48,713 nt of DNA from Syntrophaceae bacterium UBA2210 (GTDB lineage: Bacteria; Desulfobacterota; Syntrophia; Syntrophales; UBA2210), in contig DCUQ01000044.1 in assembly GCA_002327865.1 (NCBI GenBank), positions 37,766 through 86,478 of the forward strand, in the 5' to 3' direction. A model generated the notes under the pieces. That model made no database searches. It had not been told where the DNA came from and saw only the letters and a list, made by a program, of their open reading frames with translations. Both the position numbers and the translations under genes were made by a program. Below are positions 15,750 to 24,633 of this stretch, piece after piece (position 1 is the stretch's first letter; the number at the start of each line of letters is the position of its first letter).

Positions 15750-18086
15750 TCAGGTTCCTAGGGGTATTTCACTATAATAATCCCATGTTTCAAGAAAGGC
15801 TTTATCGAAATCGCGACCCTTTGCGTACGCATGTGCGCTGTTACTCATGCGCGTCAACAGCGTTCGATTGAGAGATCTTTTTATTCCATCACAGAGCGCA
15901 TCGACACAGTTTCCCTTGACGATCCATCCGGTTTTACCATCGATTATATTTTCGTGGGGACCACCGATATCCGTTACGATCACAGGAACGCCGCAGGCCT
16001 GAGCCTCGAGAACCACGTTTCCGAAGGTGTCGGTCGTTGAGGGAAATACGAAAAGATCGGCATTATGATAGGATTGGATAAGATCTTCTCCTTCGAGATA
16101 CCCGGTAAACTCGACATTGTATCCCTCGAGTGCCGATTCCAATTCGTTGCGGTATGGGCCGTCTCCTACGATTGTCAGTTTGATCTTGTCATGACTGATG
16201 CGTCTGAAGGCCTCTGCCAGAATGTCGAGGTTCTTCTCTCTGGAAACCCGCCCCACATAAAGAATATTGAATCCGCCGTTTCTACCGCCGTAGTTTTTCG
16301 GAGGAATAAAGCGTTTTGTATCGATCCCTCTCGGCATAAGTCTCAGTTTGTTTTTGTCGATACCCTTCTCAGCCAGTTCCTGACCAAATGCCTCGGATGG
16401 GAGGAGAATCATATCCATGCTGTTATAAAACCATAGCATATACTTCCATGTCGCATCCTCGAGCAGGGTGCTTCCGAGCAAGGCGCCCACGTATTGAGGG
16501 AATGCGGTGTGGTAGGTGCTGTAGACGGGTTTCTTGAATATTTTTGCCATAAGGAGCGCTACGAGTCCCATAGGCCCGGGCGTTGCGACGTGGAAATGAG
16601 TAAAGTCGCTTTCGTAACAGTAATTCATTACTTCGAGAATCGGCGGACAGTGCATCTCCAATTCCGGGTATTCGGGTACGTTAAAGGAATGTATAGGTTT
16701 GAAGACTTTCTCCCCCATGATGCTCTTGTTATGAGAGCAGGTGACAAAGGTCAGTTTCTTGTCGTATTTCCGGGAGCAGTGCGCCATGTTGTGAAGCGTT
16801 CTGACTACACCGCTCACATCGTAAAAGGTATCGGTAAAATGGGCGACATGAGTGTCTCGCGGCCTGCTTACTGCGAGTCTCTTCATGAGATCCAGATTGC
16901 GGGCAAAGTCTTTTGTTTCCTGAAAAACGTAGTACGAGATATAGTAGGGCGCCATGAGAATGTAAAGCGACAGGAGCGAGCCGATTCCGCGAAAGAGATT
17001 GAAAAGATTACCCTTGAGGAGTTCGTCGAAGGTGTAATCGATAAGATCGCGGCTGCTTTCGTTTATCGCTGTCGATACAAGGTTAAACCAGCGGTCCGAT
17101 CGGTTCATTGTTGTTGTTCCGTTCGCGAGTTCCGACATCCTGATCACGGCTTTCGACAACGAGGATTCAACGGATCTCGAACCGTTTCGTTGAGATTTCA
17201 TCGAGCGCACCGTGCCGATGAAAGTAGATAAGATGCCGGGAGTTTCTTCCTGTCTGTTTGTAAGTAACTTGTCGATGATCTGGATGGAAAGATCTTTCGT
17301 GATATACTGCTCGATATCTAGTTTTTCGTTAAGATACTGGTATCCTATACTGTAGATATTGTAAGCCAGCCGGTGCGGGTCCGAATTGAATCCCCGGCAT
17401 ATGTTGTTACGGCAATGCGTAAAAATCGCGGACAGGTCATCGTGATTTGTTGTGTAGGTATGAGCGATATGAATACCCGAGTGATCATCCGAACCCGAGA
17501 TAAACCCCTTCAACAAGGGGTCGGTGTTGCCCGTGACATTGTATTTCGCGGCGATTTCTCCGAGTATTTCTACCGTCAAGTTTTGTATGAGAAACTGCAG
17601 GGAATCGTTTACTTCGCGGCTTTTTGATCCGTTGAGTTCGAAAATATCGAAGAGAACGAGCAGTCTTTCAAAATGTTCCGGAGTGAGCTTGGCGTTAATC
17701 GAGTACATGGGATGGGCGACGGCGTGATAAATGTGCTCGGTTTTCAGATAATCTACAAGTTCGTAGATGTTCTTCCGCGCGTCGAGAATTTCCCTGTACT
17801 GATTTTCAGTTATGTCATAGATGAGGACGTGTATCTTGCACTGATTGTCGGGAAACCGGGTGGTGATTTCCGACGATACGAAGGTGTTCGTATACTTCAT
17901 GATTTCAAGGGCGCCGCGTATCTCGTTATGATCGGTTATGGTCACGTGGGTCATCCCGCGGTCGATAGCCGTGCGGTAAATATGTTCGGGCTTTGTATAT
18001 GATTCGGGGAAATTGAGTTTGCGTGTCAGCCAATTGGTGGGGCGGGACGAAAAACAACTGTGTACATGGCCGTCGAAGATAATCAT
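15750..18086 (-). CDS. PHP domain-GT4 glycosyltransferase fusion
   Basis: A 778-aa two-part protein. The N-terminal PHP metal-dependent hydrolase (about 1-260) has all motifs: DGHVHSCFS, TITDHNE, SSEITT, VAHPMYS and GSDDH. The C-terminal half (about 400-775) is a GT4 glycosyltransferase with ILYVGRVSREKN, TIVGDGPYRNELE and the E-x7-E-like block STTDTFGNVVLEAQACGVPV. The GT part most resembles SqdX and mannosyl/glucosyl-diacylglycerol-type transferases. The ATG at 18086 is chosen because GGAGG lies 5 nt upstream and the PHP fold starts there; an in-frame ATG at 18122 lacks such a site. A three-unit PHO-box array with a -10-like TAGATT stands in front. Probable role, inferred: phosphate-starvation glycosylation of a lipid or polymer, with PHP removing a phosphate. 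Confidence 0.88.
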   Translation of the reverse strand: MIIFDGHVHSCFSSRPTNWLTRKLNFPESYTKPEHIYRTAIDRGMTHVTITDHNEIRGALEIMKYTNTFVSSEITTRFPDNQCKIHVLIYDITENQYREILDARKNIYELVDYLKTEHIYHAVAHPMYSINAKLTPEHFERLLVLFDIFELNGSKSREVNDSLQFLIQNLTVEILGEIAAKYNVTGNTDPLLKGFISGSDDHSGIHIAHTYTTNHDDLSAIFTHCRNNICRGFNSDPHRLAYNIYSIGYQYLNEKLDIEQYITKDLSIQIIDKLLTNRQEETPGILSTFIGTVRSMKSQRNGSRSVESSLSKAVIRMSELANGTTTMNRSDRWFNLVSTAINESSRDLIDYTFDELLKGNLFNLFRGIGSLLSLYILMAPYYISYYVFQETKDFARNLDLMKRLAVSRPRDTHVAHFTDTFYDVSGVVRTLHNMAHCSRKYDKKLTFVTCSHNKSIMGEKVFKPIHSFNVPEYPELEMHCPPILEVMNYCYESDFTHFHVATPGPMGLVALLMAKIFKKPVYSTYHTAFPQYVGALLGSTLLEDATWKYMLWFYNSMDMILLPSEAFGQELAEKGIDKNKLRLMPRGIDTKRFIPPKNYGGRNGGFNILYVGRVSREKNLDILAEAFRRISHDKIKLTIVGDGPYRNELESALEGYNVEFTGYLEGEDLIQSYHNADLFVFPSTTDTFGNVVLEAQACGVPVIVTDIGGPHENIIDGKTGWIVKGNCVDALCDGIKRSLNRTLLTRMSNSAHAYAKGRDFDKAFLETWDYYSEIPLGT

Positions 18087-18128
18087 TTTTTCCTCCGTTA
18101 AGTGTTTTTTAAAATCTATCATCGTATC

Positions 18129-18157
18129 GTTACGGGAGTATTACGGTTATATTAAAA
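18129..18157 (-). promoter_or_regulatory. PHO-box array and -10 element of the PHP-GT4 gene
   Basis: On the plus strand GTTACGG (18129), ATTACGG (18140) and ATTAAAA (18151) recur with an exact 11-bp period. Read leftward these are CTGTAAC-like PhoB half-sites separated by 4 bp, the classical spacing. Ten nt beyond the last half-site, leftward, is TAGATT (about 18113-18118), placed like the -10 box of E. coli phoA. The PHP-GT4 start codon is about 30 nt further. The third unit is the weakest match. Confidence 0.65.
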
Positions 18158-18241
18158 AACCGGACTGCCGGAAGTTGAACTTTTTGTTACGGGGGCAGAG
18201 CTATGGGGTCCCGGAAGTGTTATGAAAGATCTTCTGAAACG

Positions 18242-19300
18242 TCATGCCCGCTCGCTATTCATATGAAGAGTTACCGATGAAGCGGTCATATCGCTCCGCC
18301 CGGTGTAGATAAAAATGGTAATTACGATTGCCTCGAGAGTAATGATCACCGAGGGATTCCAGAGCGACCGGATTCCCTTTAAAATGTCGACGTGCAGGGG
18401 TTCCGCAGGGGGGAGAAAAAGAACAAGTGTCGATATATAGAAAAGAGAAACTAACGCCATGATCTGATAAAGCGAGATCGAGCCGTGCCCGCGATAGTCG
18501 GCACGTAGAAACTCGGACAGGACCCGCCAGAGTTGTGTGGAGATAAACGGAATCAGAAACGATATGAAGAAAAATTCATTAAAGTATAAAACAATTCCGA
18601 TCAGGGCCACGACGATATGGATCGTAGATGTAATGGCCTGTATCGGTACGACCTTGACACCCTCGAGGTTTGAGGCGTAGGAAATCTTTTTTGTCCTGCC
18701 TCTGAAAACAAAATGATAACGATTAAAAATTCGTCTGAGAAAAGGTCCGCTTTCCGATACCGGCATTCCGTAACAGCAGCCGTAACTGATACAGGCCAGT
18801 CTCCCCGTACCTTCACCGACGGCGTAGGCAATGGATACGGCTGCGAGTGTCGGATACAGAGGTATCGTAAACCCTGTGCCTATGACATTATCCACAATGC
18901 GGCCGGTAAAGATAATGATCCACGGCGTGATTAGAATTCCGACGAACGAAGCGCCTCCTATGGAAAAGGTAAAAGGTCTCTTTTCTACCAATCGTGCTAT
19001 GATTGATGATGCGGGAACGCACAGTGCGAGAACGATAACGGTTATGACTGCGATTCCTGCAAAGGGAATGCCGGCGGAGCCGAGTAACATGAACAGAAGA
19101 GAAATACTGACGCCGCAGGCCAGGGCGTTAAAAAAACCGTAGTATGTAAGGTTTAATCCTCTCCATACGCCGGATTCGGTCTTCTCGATGGGGACACAGG
19201 CCATTACCTGCCAGCGCTCGTCCGGCAGACGCCTGAATCCCCAGAAGAAGAGAAGAAGGAAGAAGAGAGAGAAGCCTATAATAAAAAGCGTGTTTTCCAT
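18242..19300 (-). CDS. Prolipoprotein diacylglyceryl transferase-like membrane protein
   Basis: A 352-aa protein with about eight membrane segments. The core motif GRLACISYGCCYGMP with preceding Gly/Glu-rich residues resembles the Lgt signature region (GRxGCFxAGCCYG forms occur in divergent Lgt relatives). True Lgt moves diacylglycerol from phosphatidylglycerol to a lipoprotein Cys. Several canonical Lgt residues around the N-terminal His cannot be placed, so a changed substrate is likely. It is 12 nt after the PSD-like gene in the same direction, with AAGGAAAG 7 nt before the ATG. Pairing with a phosphatidylserine-decarboxylase-like protein under PHO-like control points to phospholipid-headgroup chemistry. 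That link is inferred. Confidence 0.72.
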   Translation of the reverse strand: MENTLFIIGFSLFFLLLFFWGFRRLPDERWQVMACVPIEKTESGVWRGLNLTYYGFFNALACGVSISLLFMLLGSAGIPFAGIAVITVIVLALCVPASSIIARLVEKRPFTFSIGGASFVGILITPWIIIFTGRIVDNVIGTGFTIPLYPTLAAVSIAYAVGEGTGRLACISYGCCYGMPVSESGPFLRRIFNRYHFVFRGRTKKISYASNLEGVKVVPIQAITSTIHIVVALIGIVLYFNEFFFISFLIPFISTQLWRVLSEFLRADYRGHGSISLYQIMALVSLFYISTLVLFLPPAEPLHVDILKGIRSLWNPSVIITLEAIVITIFIYTGRSDMTASSVTLHMNSERA

Positions 19301-19312
19301 TTTATACTTTCC

Positions 19313-20335
19313 TTATGCGGTTGCCTTTACACGTGCTCTGCCGATTTTCTCGCGAACCCGGACTTCCGTTTCGATGAGCGACCTTCCCAGTTTAAGCGAG
19401 TAGCGGCTTTGCGCATCGGGGTGTGACATGTTGCGAACAATATCGGGAGAGAAATCGACTCTTCCTTTTTCAAAGATCAGAACATCCGTCGAACTGCCGG
19501 GACGGTAAAGGCTTTTTGGGCGGCCTCTTACAAGGAACATTCCGGGATAAATATCACAGGGATTTTCGTAAAGACTGTTACTGTAACACTGTACGATCTC
19601 ACCTATCATAAGTGCGACTACTTCCACCATTGCTACCAGCCCTACACCCGTTCCCTCCGCTACGTCCGTGTCGATGATCGTGACCACCCGCTTATTTTTT
19701 GAGTACGGTGTTGCTACGGTTATGGGAACGCACGGATTGCAAGGGTGATAGTTTCCTTCGATTTCGTAAATGTCGCGAACAAGACCTGAAACGGGTAGGT
19801 GATTGTAATGATACTTCTCGGGTGTCAGACGGAAGATAGCGAAATCTCCGTCCCTGAATGTATCGGCCCACTGAAAGGCGGGTCCTCCGAGGATCTCATT
19901 GAGGTCGAAAAACTTTCCCTTCAGTAATATGTCGGATGATTCCGAGAAGGAACCGACAATCATCCTGGAATCGGCGGGTGATACTACGGAACAAATCTCG
20001 GAAGGCATGGGGCGGTATTTCCAGTAGGCGATTTTTCGTTCGAATACATCGCGGAGCGTCTTCATTGATGTATTCCCGTCGACACATTCAGAGAGATTTA
20101 TGCCTGCTTCTCTGATAAAGCGTTTTGCCCCTGTAAGGGCGGTCAAGACGTGTGAGTCGTAATTGACATATCCGAGAAGACTCGACATGCGGTTGGATAT
20201 AAGCGCGTTGAACAGGGACGGTGCATGCTCACGAACGGCCGAATAGACGAAATTGATGATTTTGTCGCCGTAAAGATATTCCGTGCAAACGCGTGACGTT
20301 TCTCTTTCGATATATTGATGGGGCAATGTTTCCAT
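19313..20335 (-). CDS. Phosphatidylserine decarboxylase-like proenzyme
   Basis: A 340-aa pyruvoyl-enzyme precursor. The catalytic and self-processing residues of the family are visible: Asp122 in SPADSRMIVG, His179 in YHYNHLPVSG and the cleavage site G280-S281-S282-T283 in LYRPGSSTDVLIF, equivalent to LGST of E. coli Psd. Cleavage before Ser281 would yield the pyruvoyl alpha chain. Unlike E. coli Psd it has about 100 extra N-terminal residues and lacks a clear membrane helix, so it may act on a soluble or different serine-headgroup substrate. No phosphatidylserine synthase is adjacent. The gene is 8 nt after the 810-residue protein gene and 12 nt before the Lgt-like gene. Only a weak purine-rich ribosome-binding site is seen. 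Confidence 0.85.
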   Translation of the reverse strand: METLPHQYIERETSRVCTEYLYGDKIINFVYSAVREHAPSLFNALISNRMSSLLGYVNYDSHVLTALTGAKRFIREAGINLSECVDGNTSMKTLRDVFERKIAYWKYRPMPSEICSVVSPADSRMIVGSFSESSDILLKGKFFDLNEILGGPAFQWADTFRDGDFAIFRLTPEKYHYNHLPVSGLVRDIYEIEGNYHPCNPCVPITVATPYSKNKRVVTIIDTDVAEGTGVGLVAMVEVVALMIGEIVQCYSNSLYENPCDIYPGMFLVRGRPKSLYRPGSSTDVLIFEKGRVDFSPDIVRNMSHPDAQSRYSLKLGRSLIETEVRVREKIGRARVKATA

Positions 20336-20343
20336 ATCGATTC

Positions 20344-22776
20344 TTACTCTTCAGTTATATTAGATTTCTTGAATCTCTCAATTACGAGAAGCGTGAGCTG
20401 GATAAACTTATTCAAAACGTAGGCGGTCGCTTTTTCTTCCACCACGTTTTGCCTGACCGAATCGAGAAATTCGCGAGCGCCTGTTTCTTTCAGTATGGCG
20501 TGAATCGGTTCCCTGTATGGTGAGTTTTCTTTAAGGGTTTCCGAGTCCAGGTTATCGAGATACTTCCCCACGATATCGATGGCTTCATCCACGTGTCGTT
20601 TCCGAAGCGTATCACGGTAAAACGTTTCAGCGGCAAGGTTGAACGTTCTGCCGGAAAGCTGGAAAGGGGAAGACACATCAGCTTCCTGCAGGATATCGTT
20701 TGTAAGGCGATGCGAGACGGAAGCTTTTTCCGGTTCGCATACACGATATTCCAGGTCATCGACCGTATCTTTCATGTCCAGTACCTCGATCAGGTCGGCC
20801 GCGTCTTCACGAAGTGTTCTGATGAGAGCCTTTCTATACTCTATATTATGAACCCTCAGATAATTTGCATATCGATGGCTGAGGCGGGTTTTTTTCGTTC
20901 TTGCCAGTACCTTTTGAATAAATTTATTGGGACTTTGGGAATGGACGAAAAATGTCGGAATGCCTATGGCCGTTCCGAAAAAAATCTGCCTTCGTTCGCT
21001 TTCAACCGTCGGATCGTCGGGAATATGGCAGTGGTCGATCCCGCAGGCAAAAATGTATTTATAAGCCAATGCTGTGATCAGCGTCTGAAGATCTGTCGCT
21101 CTTCCGATATCCTCGGTGAACCTTTCGAAGAGACTGTAATAACGTCCTTCAAAACCCGTGAAACCCATCTTTGAAAATTCCCTCGGCCTGTAGAGCATGT
21201 AAAGAACGAGTTGCGAATCAAAGGTTCCGAGTTCCATGAGATCACGCTTCAAACGATCTCCGTTTCCGGGTATTCCGTCGAGTGCGGGGCTTTCATCGGT
21301 ACTCATAATCGAAACGAAATAGTCTATGAGCCTGAAGTCCTGAACGAAATCACCTTTGAGACCGAAAATATTACTGACGATAGCATCAAGCCACCGGGGT
21401 CCGAAGGGTGTAACGGGCCGGCCTAATATCCTGATATTCGCTTTTCCTTTCCACCTGCGCCATATCATTCTGAGGTGGGTATAATCCAGTTCGTGAGGGA
21501 GAAATCCGAGAGCTTTTTCCGGGTGAAAATCCGCAAAATCCAGTCGATATGGTGCCGCACTGTACGTTCCGACAAATAATGGGAGAAAATGTTCCACAAT
21601 CTTTATTACAAGATCTGCCAGGTATTTCTCATCCGATACTGTAAAACCGGACGATTTATCTTTTAGAAGGTTACCGAGACGAAGGCTTCCGATGCTTATG
21701 TGTGTCGAATTATTCGCCAGGCATATGTTGGATATATTGGGAACTACGGTAAGATTCGATGTTATGATGTTGGCCTCCTTGAGCTTGATGACGGCATTTA
21801 ACTGGCTCCGGGAGAGAACCCTGTGGCAGACCTTCATGTACTCGTGTTTTTCCATACCTTTGTCCCATCCGGAGAGGCAGGGATTCATAAACAATTCCCG
21901 GTAGAAAGAATCCGAAATGATGTCGTTTAGTTCTTTTTGACGAACAGGTGGATGCGGAGCGGAATACAGAACAACACGCTGGTCGAGCGAGGAAAGCTGG
22001 AACTTGTTGTTTGCATACATTACGAGCAGTTGCGTAAGCAAAAAACGTATCGCCGTTTCATGGGCGAGCGCCGTGCCCGAACCGGTTCGGGGCGATATGA
22101 CAGAAGGGGTGAACGAATATATCTCCGGTGAGGTATTGTCGTTCAGAAAATGTTTCATGGCCTCGCGACCGGCATTCGTGATAACGGGATGTGCCGGAGG
22201 CTGACCGCTTATTGCATCGGCAAGTGAAAGCTTCAACAAGTAACTTACAGGAATACGTATGAATTCTTCATTGTTTTTCTTCAGGAAAAACTTATGGGCA
22301 TCGGCACGCCGGGGACCTCCCTCTATGGCTTTGTCCGCGCGCAGGTCGTCTTCAAGTGTACGAATTGCATGTTCGGAAAGAGCTGTGCGGGGGAAGCGAA
22401 CCCAGCTGTGTTCCCATATTCTCCGATGAGTATCGTTGAGAATCTTGCGGAGCGCATGAGCGGTATGTTTCGACGTGTCTCCTCGTTCTGTCCGTTTGAT
22501 AAGGTTTTTGTAATAATTCGATTCTTCTATGGTAACCGATAAATCTACATACGGAGCGCTTCCCTCGACGGCGGATTGAAACTCGTTTTCCGCTCCGGCG
22601 GTGGTATCGTCGACGGAGAAGGGGAGGGAACGAACGAAGGAATCGGGATCTTTTTGTCCCAGTTCCATTATCTCGGAGAGATACTTGATATACTCGGGTG
22701 TACCTCTGCGCGCCGGTGACATTTTTAAGAAATGTGTCGTGGTTGCCACTGCCGTAGCTTTTAAATGTGCCGCCAT
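20344..22776 (-). CDS. Large conserved-looking protein of unknown function
   Basis: An 810-aa soluble protein I do not recognise. There is no signal peptide, membrane segment or nucleotide-binding motif I can name. It is mixed alpha/beta with frequent charged helices. Its middle third is rich in Trp, Arg, His and Asp, for example in DFADFHPEKALGFLPHELDY, in RPVTPFGPRW and in CGIDHCHIPDD; these could form a catalytic pocket. ATG at 22776 is chosen for AGGAAG 6 nt upstream. An in-frame ATG at 22875 would add 33 basic residues and has only a weak GGCGGG site. It is the first gene of a tight operon (gaps of 8 and 12 nt) with PSD-like and Lgt-like proteins, behind a four-unit PHO-box array. Role inferred only: lipid or headgroup metabolism in phosphate limitation. 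Confidence 0.8.
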   Translation of the reverse strand: MAAHLKATAVATTTHFLKMSPARRGTPEYIKYLSEIMELGQKDPDSFVRSLPFSVDDTTAGAENEFQSAVEGSAPYVDLSVTIEESNYYKNLIKRTERGDTSKHTAHALRKILNDTHRRIWEHSWVRFPRTALSEHAIRTLEDDLRADKAIEGGPRRADAHKFFLKKNNEEFIRIPVSYLLKLSLADAISGQPPAHPVITNAGREAMKHFLNDNTSPEIYSFTPSVISPRTGSGTALAHETAIRFLLTQLLVMYANNKFQLSSLDQRVVLYSAPHPPVRQKELNDIISDSFYRELFMNPCLSGWDKGMEKHEYMKVCHRVLSRSQLNAVIKLKEANIITSNLTVVPNISNICLANNSTHISIGSLRLGNLLKDKSSGFTVSDEKYLADLVIKIVEHFLPLFVGTYSAAPYRLDFADFHPEKALGFLPHELDYTHLRMIWRRWKGKANIRILGRPVTPFGPRWLDAIVSNIFGLKGDFVQDFRLIDYFVSIMSTDESPALDGIPGNGDRLKRDLMELGTFDSQLVLYMLYRPREFSKMGFTGFEGRYYSLFERFTEDIGRATDLQTLITALAYKYIFACGIDHCHIPDDPTVESERRQIFFGTAIGIPTFFVHSQSPNKFIQKVLARTKKTRLSHRYANYLRVHNIEYRKALIRTLREDAADLIEVLDMKDTVDDLEYRVCEPEKASVSHRLTNDILQEADVSSPFQLSGRTFNLAAETFYRDTLRKRHVDEAIDIVGKYLDNLDSETLKENSPYREPIHAILKETGAREFLDSVRQNVVEEKATAYVLNKFIQLTLLVIERFKKSNITEE

Positions 22777-22939
22777 ATAATTCTTCCTGTTATACCGGAT
22801 AACCGGTGTCTTAGTCTTTCGGGAAAAAGTTCGAGTCGAACAATGGATATGTTCGCCGAGACGTTCCGTGTGCATTGCAGACCCGCCGGATTTTTCAATT
22901 GTTGCCGCCGAGTTTTGAAATGCATACTTTCATAACGAT

Positions 22940-22979
22940 ATTACAGTGACGTTACGATGCAGTTAACTTTACGTTAAAG
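22940..22979 (-). promoter_or_regulatory. Four-unit PHO-box array of the unknown/PSD/Lgt-like operon
   Basis: On the plus strand ATTACAG (22940), GTTACGA (22951), GTTAACT (22962) and GTTAAAG (22973) repeat with an exact 11-bp period. Leftward these are PhoB half-sites of the CTGTAAC type with 4-bp spacers. A possible -10, TATGCA, lies 13 nt past the last half-site. The array is 164 nt from the chosen start at 22776 and 65 nt from the alternative start at 22875. Confidence 0.65.
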
Positions 22980-23290
22980 ATGTCGGGGGATTTTCCGGGA
23001 AAGATCAAGGGGAACACCGATAATTTCAAGGGCACGTTTCCGGCAGGTGCGGCATAAATTATTCCGCCGGGTGCAACCTCTTCACCGCATTGTAATATTC
23101 CCCTCACAAAAATGTAACATTTCTCTGGTACGAATACACCGTCGGTAACATGTAACCAACAGGATATTACACTGCATCACTCGGGCTGTGGCCGGCAAAA
23201 GAATAACATCCAAAGTGATCTTCCGGATCTGTGCTATTTGAAATCGTAAATAAGATCGGTTACTTAAAAGATTAAGGGAGTATTGGAAAA
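22980..23290. other. Intergenic region before phoH-like gene
   Basis: Divergent regulatory space. TGTAAC occurs at 23113-23118 and 23151-23156 and GGTAAC at 23144-23149, but not at the 11-bp period seen in the neighbouring array, so no PHO box is claimed for the phoH-like gene. TTGAAA about 50 nt before the gene could be a -35 element, but no good -10 follows. No reading frame was found. Confidence 0.35.
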
Positions 23291-24592
23291 GTGTTGAAGA
23301 CCTATATACTCGATACGAATGTTCTTCTGTATAATCCTGACGCCTTGTTCGCTTTCGAAGATAATAATGTTGTAATTCCCTTCGTAGTTATCGAGGAAAT
23401 AGATAATCAGAAAAAGCGTCAGGATGAAACCGGTCGCAATGCAAGGGTTGTAGCAAACAAGTTGGATGCAATGAGAGATCTCGGCAGCCTTTCCGAGGGA
23501 GTGAAACTGCCGTCGGGCGGCAGCATAAAGATAGAACTGAATCATCAGGATCTCATCGACATGCCGCTGGGGTGGGATTTGCACAAGCCGGACAACAGAA
23601 TTCTCGCCGTTGCAAAACATCTCTTACATGAACTCAAGGAACCGGTTTATCTCGTTACAAAGGACCTCAGCCTTCGAGTCAAGGCCGATGTGATGGGAAT
23701 ACCGGCACAGGATTTTTACAAAGATAAGGTAGACTATCCGTTTCTTTACGAAGGAATACTGAGCCTGGAATTCACCAGGGAACAAATCGATCGGTTTTTT
23801 AATGAAGGCAGTCTTCCGTTAAACGGATCCATACAGGCGTATCCTCATCAGTTTTTTATTATGAAGGGAATGGGCAATTCGTCGCAATCGGCACTCGGGC
23901 GGTGTGTGAAAAATTCAATAGTTCCCTTGCACAACGGAGAAAGTGTGAATTTCGGGGTTCGTGCGAGGAACAAGGAGCAGAAATTCGCCATGGAGATACT
24001 TTCTGACGACGATGTAAAGATCGTCACTCTTGTCGGTTGTGCAGGAACTGGGAAAACGCTTCTTGCACTCGCCGCCGGACTGGAAAAAGTGCTTGAGCAG
24101 AACAAATATTCAAGACTTCTGATTACACGGCCGATCGTTCCGATGGGACACGATATCGGTTACCTTCCCGGTTCAAAAGAAGAAAAGCTTCGTCCCTGGA
24201 TGCAGCCGATTTTTGACAACCTTGACTACCTTTTCTGCAATCGCAGGGAATCTCTCAACATAACAGATCACCTGATCGAAAGAGGTTCCCTGGAAATCGA
24301 GGCTTTGACCTACATCAGGGGCAGAAGCATTCCCAAGCAGTTTATTTTGTGTGATGAAGCCCAGAATCTTTCCCCTCATATGATTAAGACGGTTATTACC
24401 AGGGTGGGGGAAGGTTCCAAAATCGTATTTACAGGTGATCCCGAACAAATTGATCATCCCTACCTCGATTCGAGCAGCAACGGTCTCAGTTACCTCGCAG
24501 AAAAGCTGAAGACCGAAGAACTTGCTGGACATGTAACACTCAGCAAGGGCGAACGATCCGAAGTGGCGGAACTAAGTGCGAAACTGCTCTGA
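23291..24592 (+). CDS. PhoH family protein with PIN domain (YlaK type)
   Basis: A 433-aa protein. The N-terminal PIN ribonuclease-like domain (1-150) has the acidic residues of ILDTNVLLYN (Asp8) and KPDNRILAVA. The C-terminal PhoH P-loop domain has Walker A GCAGTGKT (about 250-257) and Walker B FILCDEAQNL (about 352), plus FTGDPEQID. PIN-PhoH proteins of this kind are RNA helicase/nuclease-like and widespread. The start is GTG at 23291 with AGGGAG 10 nt upstream; a TTG one codon on is also possible. The DksA-like gene follows after about 40 nt. The family name recalls Pho control in E. coli, but no PHO-box array precedes it here. Confidence 0.92.
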   Translation: MLKTYILDTNVLLYNPDALFAFEDNNVVIPFVVIEEIDNQKKRQDETGRNARVVANKLDAMRDLGSLSEGVKLPSGGSIKIELNHQDLIDMPLGWDLHKPDNRILAVAKHLLHELKEPVYLVTKDLSLRVKADVMGIPAQDFYKDKVDYPFLYEGILSLEFTREQIDRFFNEGSLPLNGSIQAYPHQFFIMKGMGNSSQSALGRCVKNSIVPLHNGESVNFGVRARNKEQKFAMEILSDDDVKIVTLVGCAGTGKTLLALAAGLEKVLEQNKYSRLLITRPIVPMGHDIGYLPGSKEEKLRPWMQPIFDNLDYLFCNRRESLNITDHLIERGSLEIEALTYIRGRSIPKQFILCDEAQNLSPHMIKTVITRVGEGSKIVFTGDPEQIDHPYLDSSSNGLSYLAEKLKTEELAGHVTLSKGERSEVAELSAKLL

Positions 24593-24633
24593 CAAAAGGA
24601 TATAGGGATTAAAAGAGAAAGGAGCATGTGATT

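Noticed and set aside
16494..17231. 245-codon open frame on the plus strand inside the PHP-GT4 gene
   Set aside because: It is the antisense shadow of a gene with intact catalytic motifs, has no ribosome-binding site and shows no recognisable domain.
23113..23156. PHO box for the phoH-like gene
   Set aside because: TGTAAC and GGTAAC occur but not at the 11-bp period, unlike the three accepted arrays.
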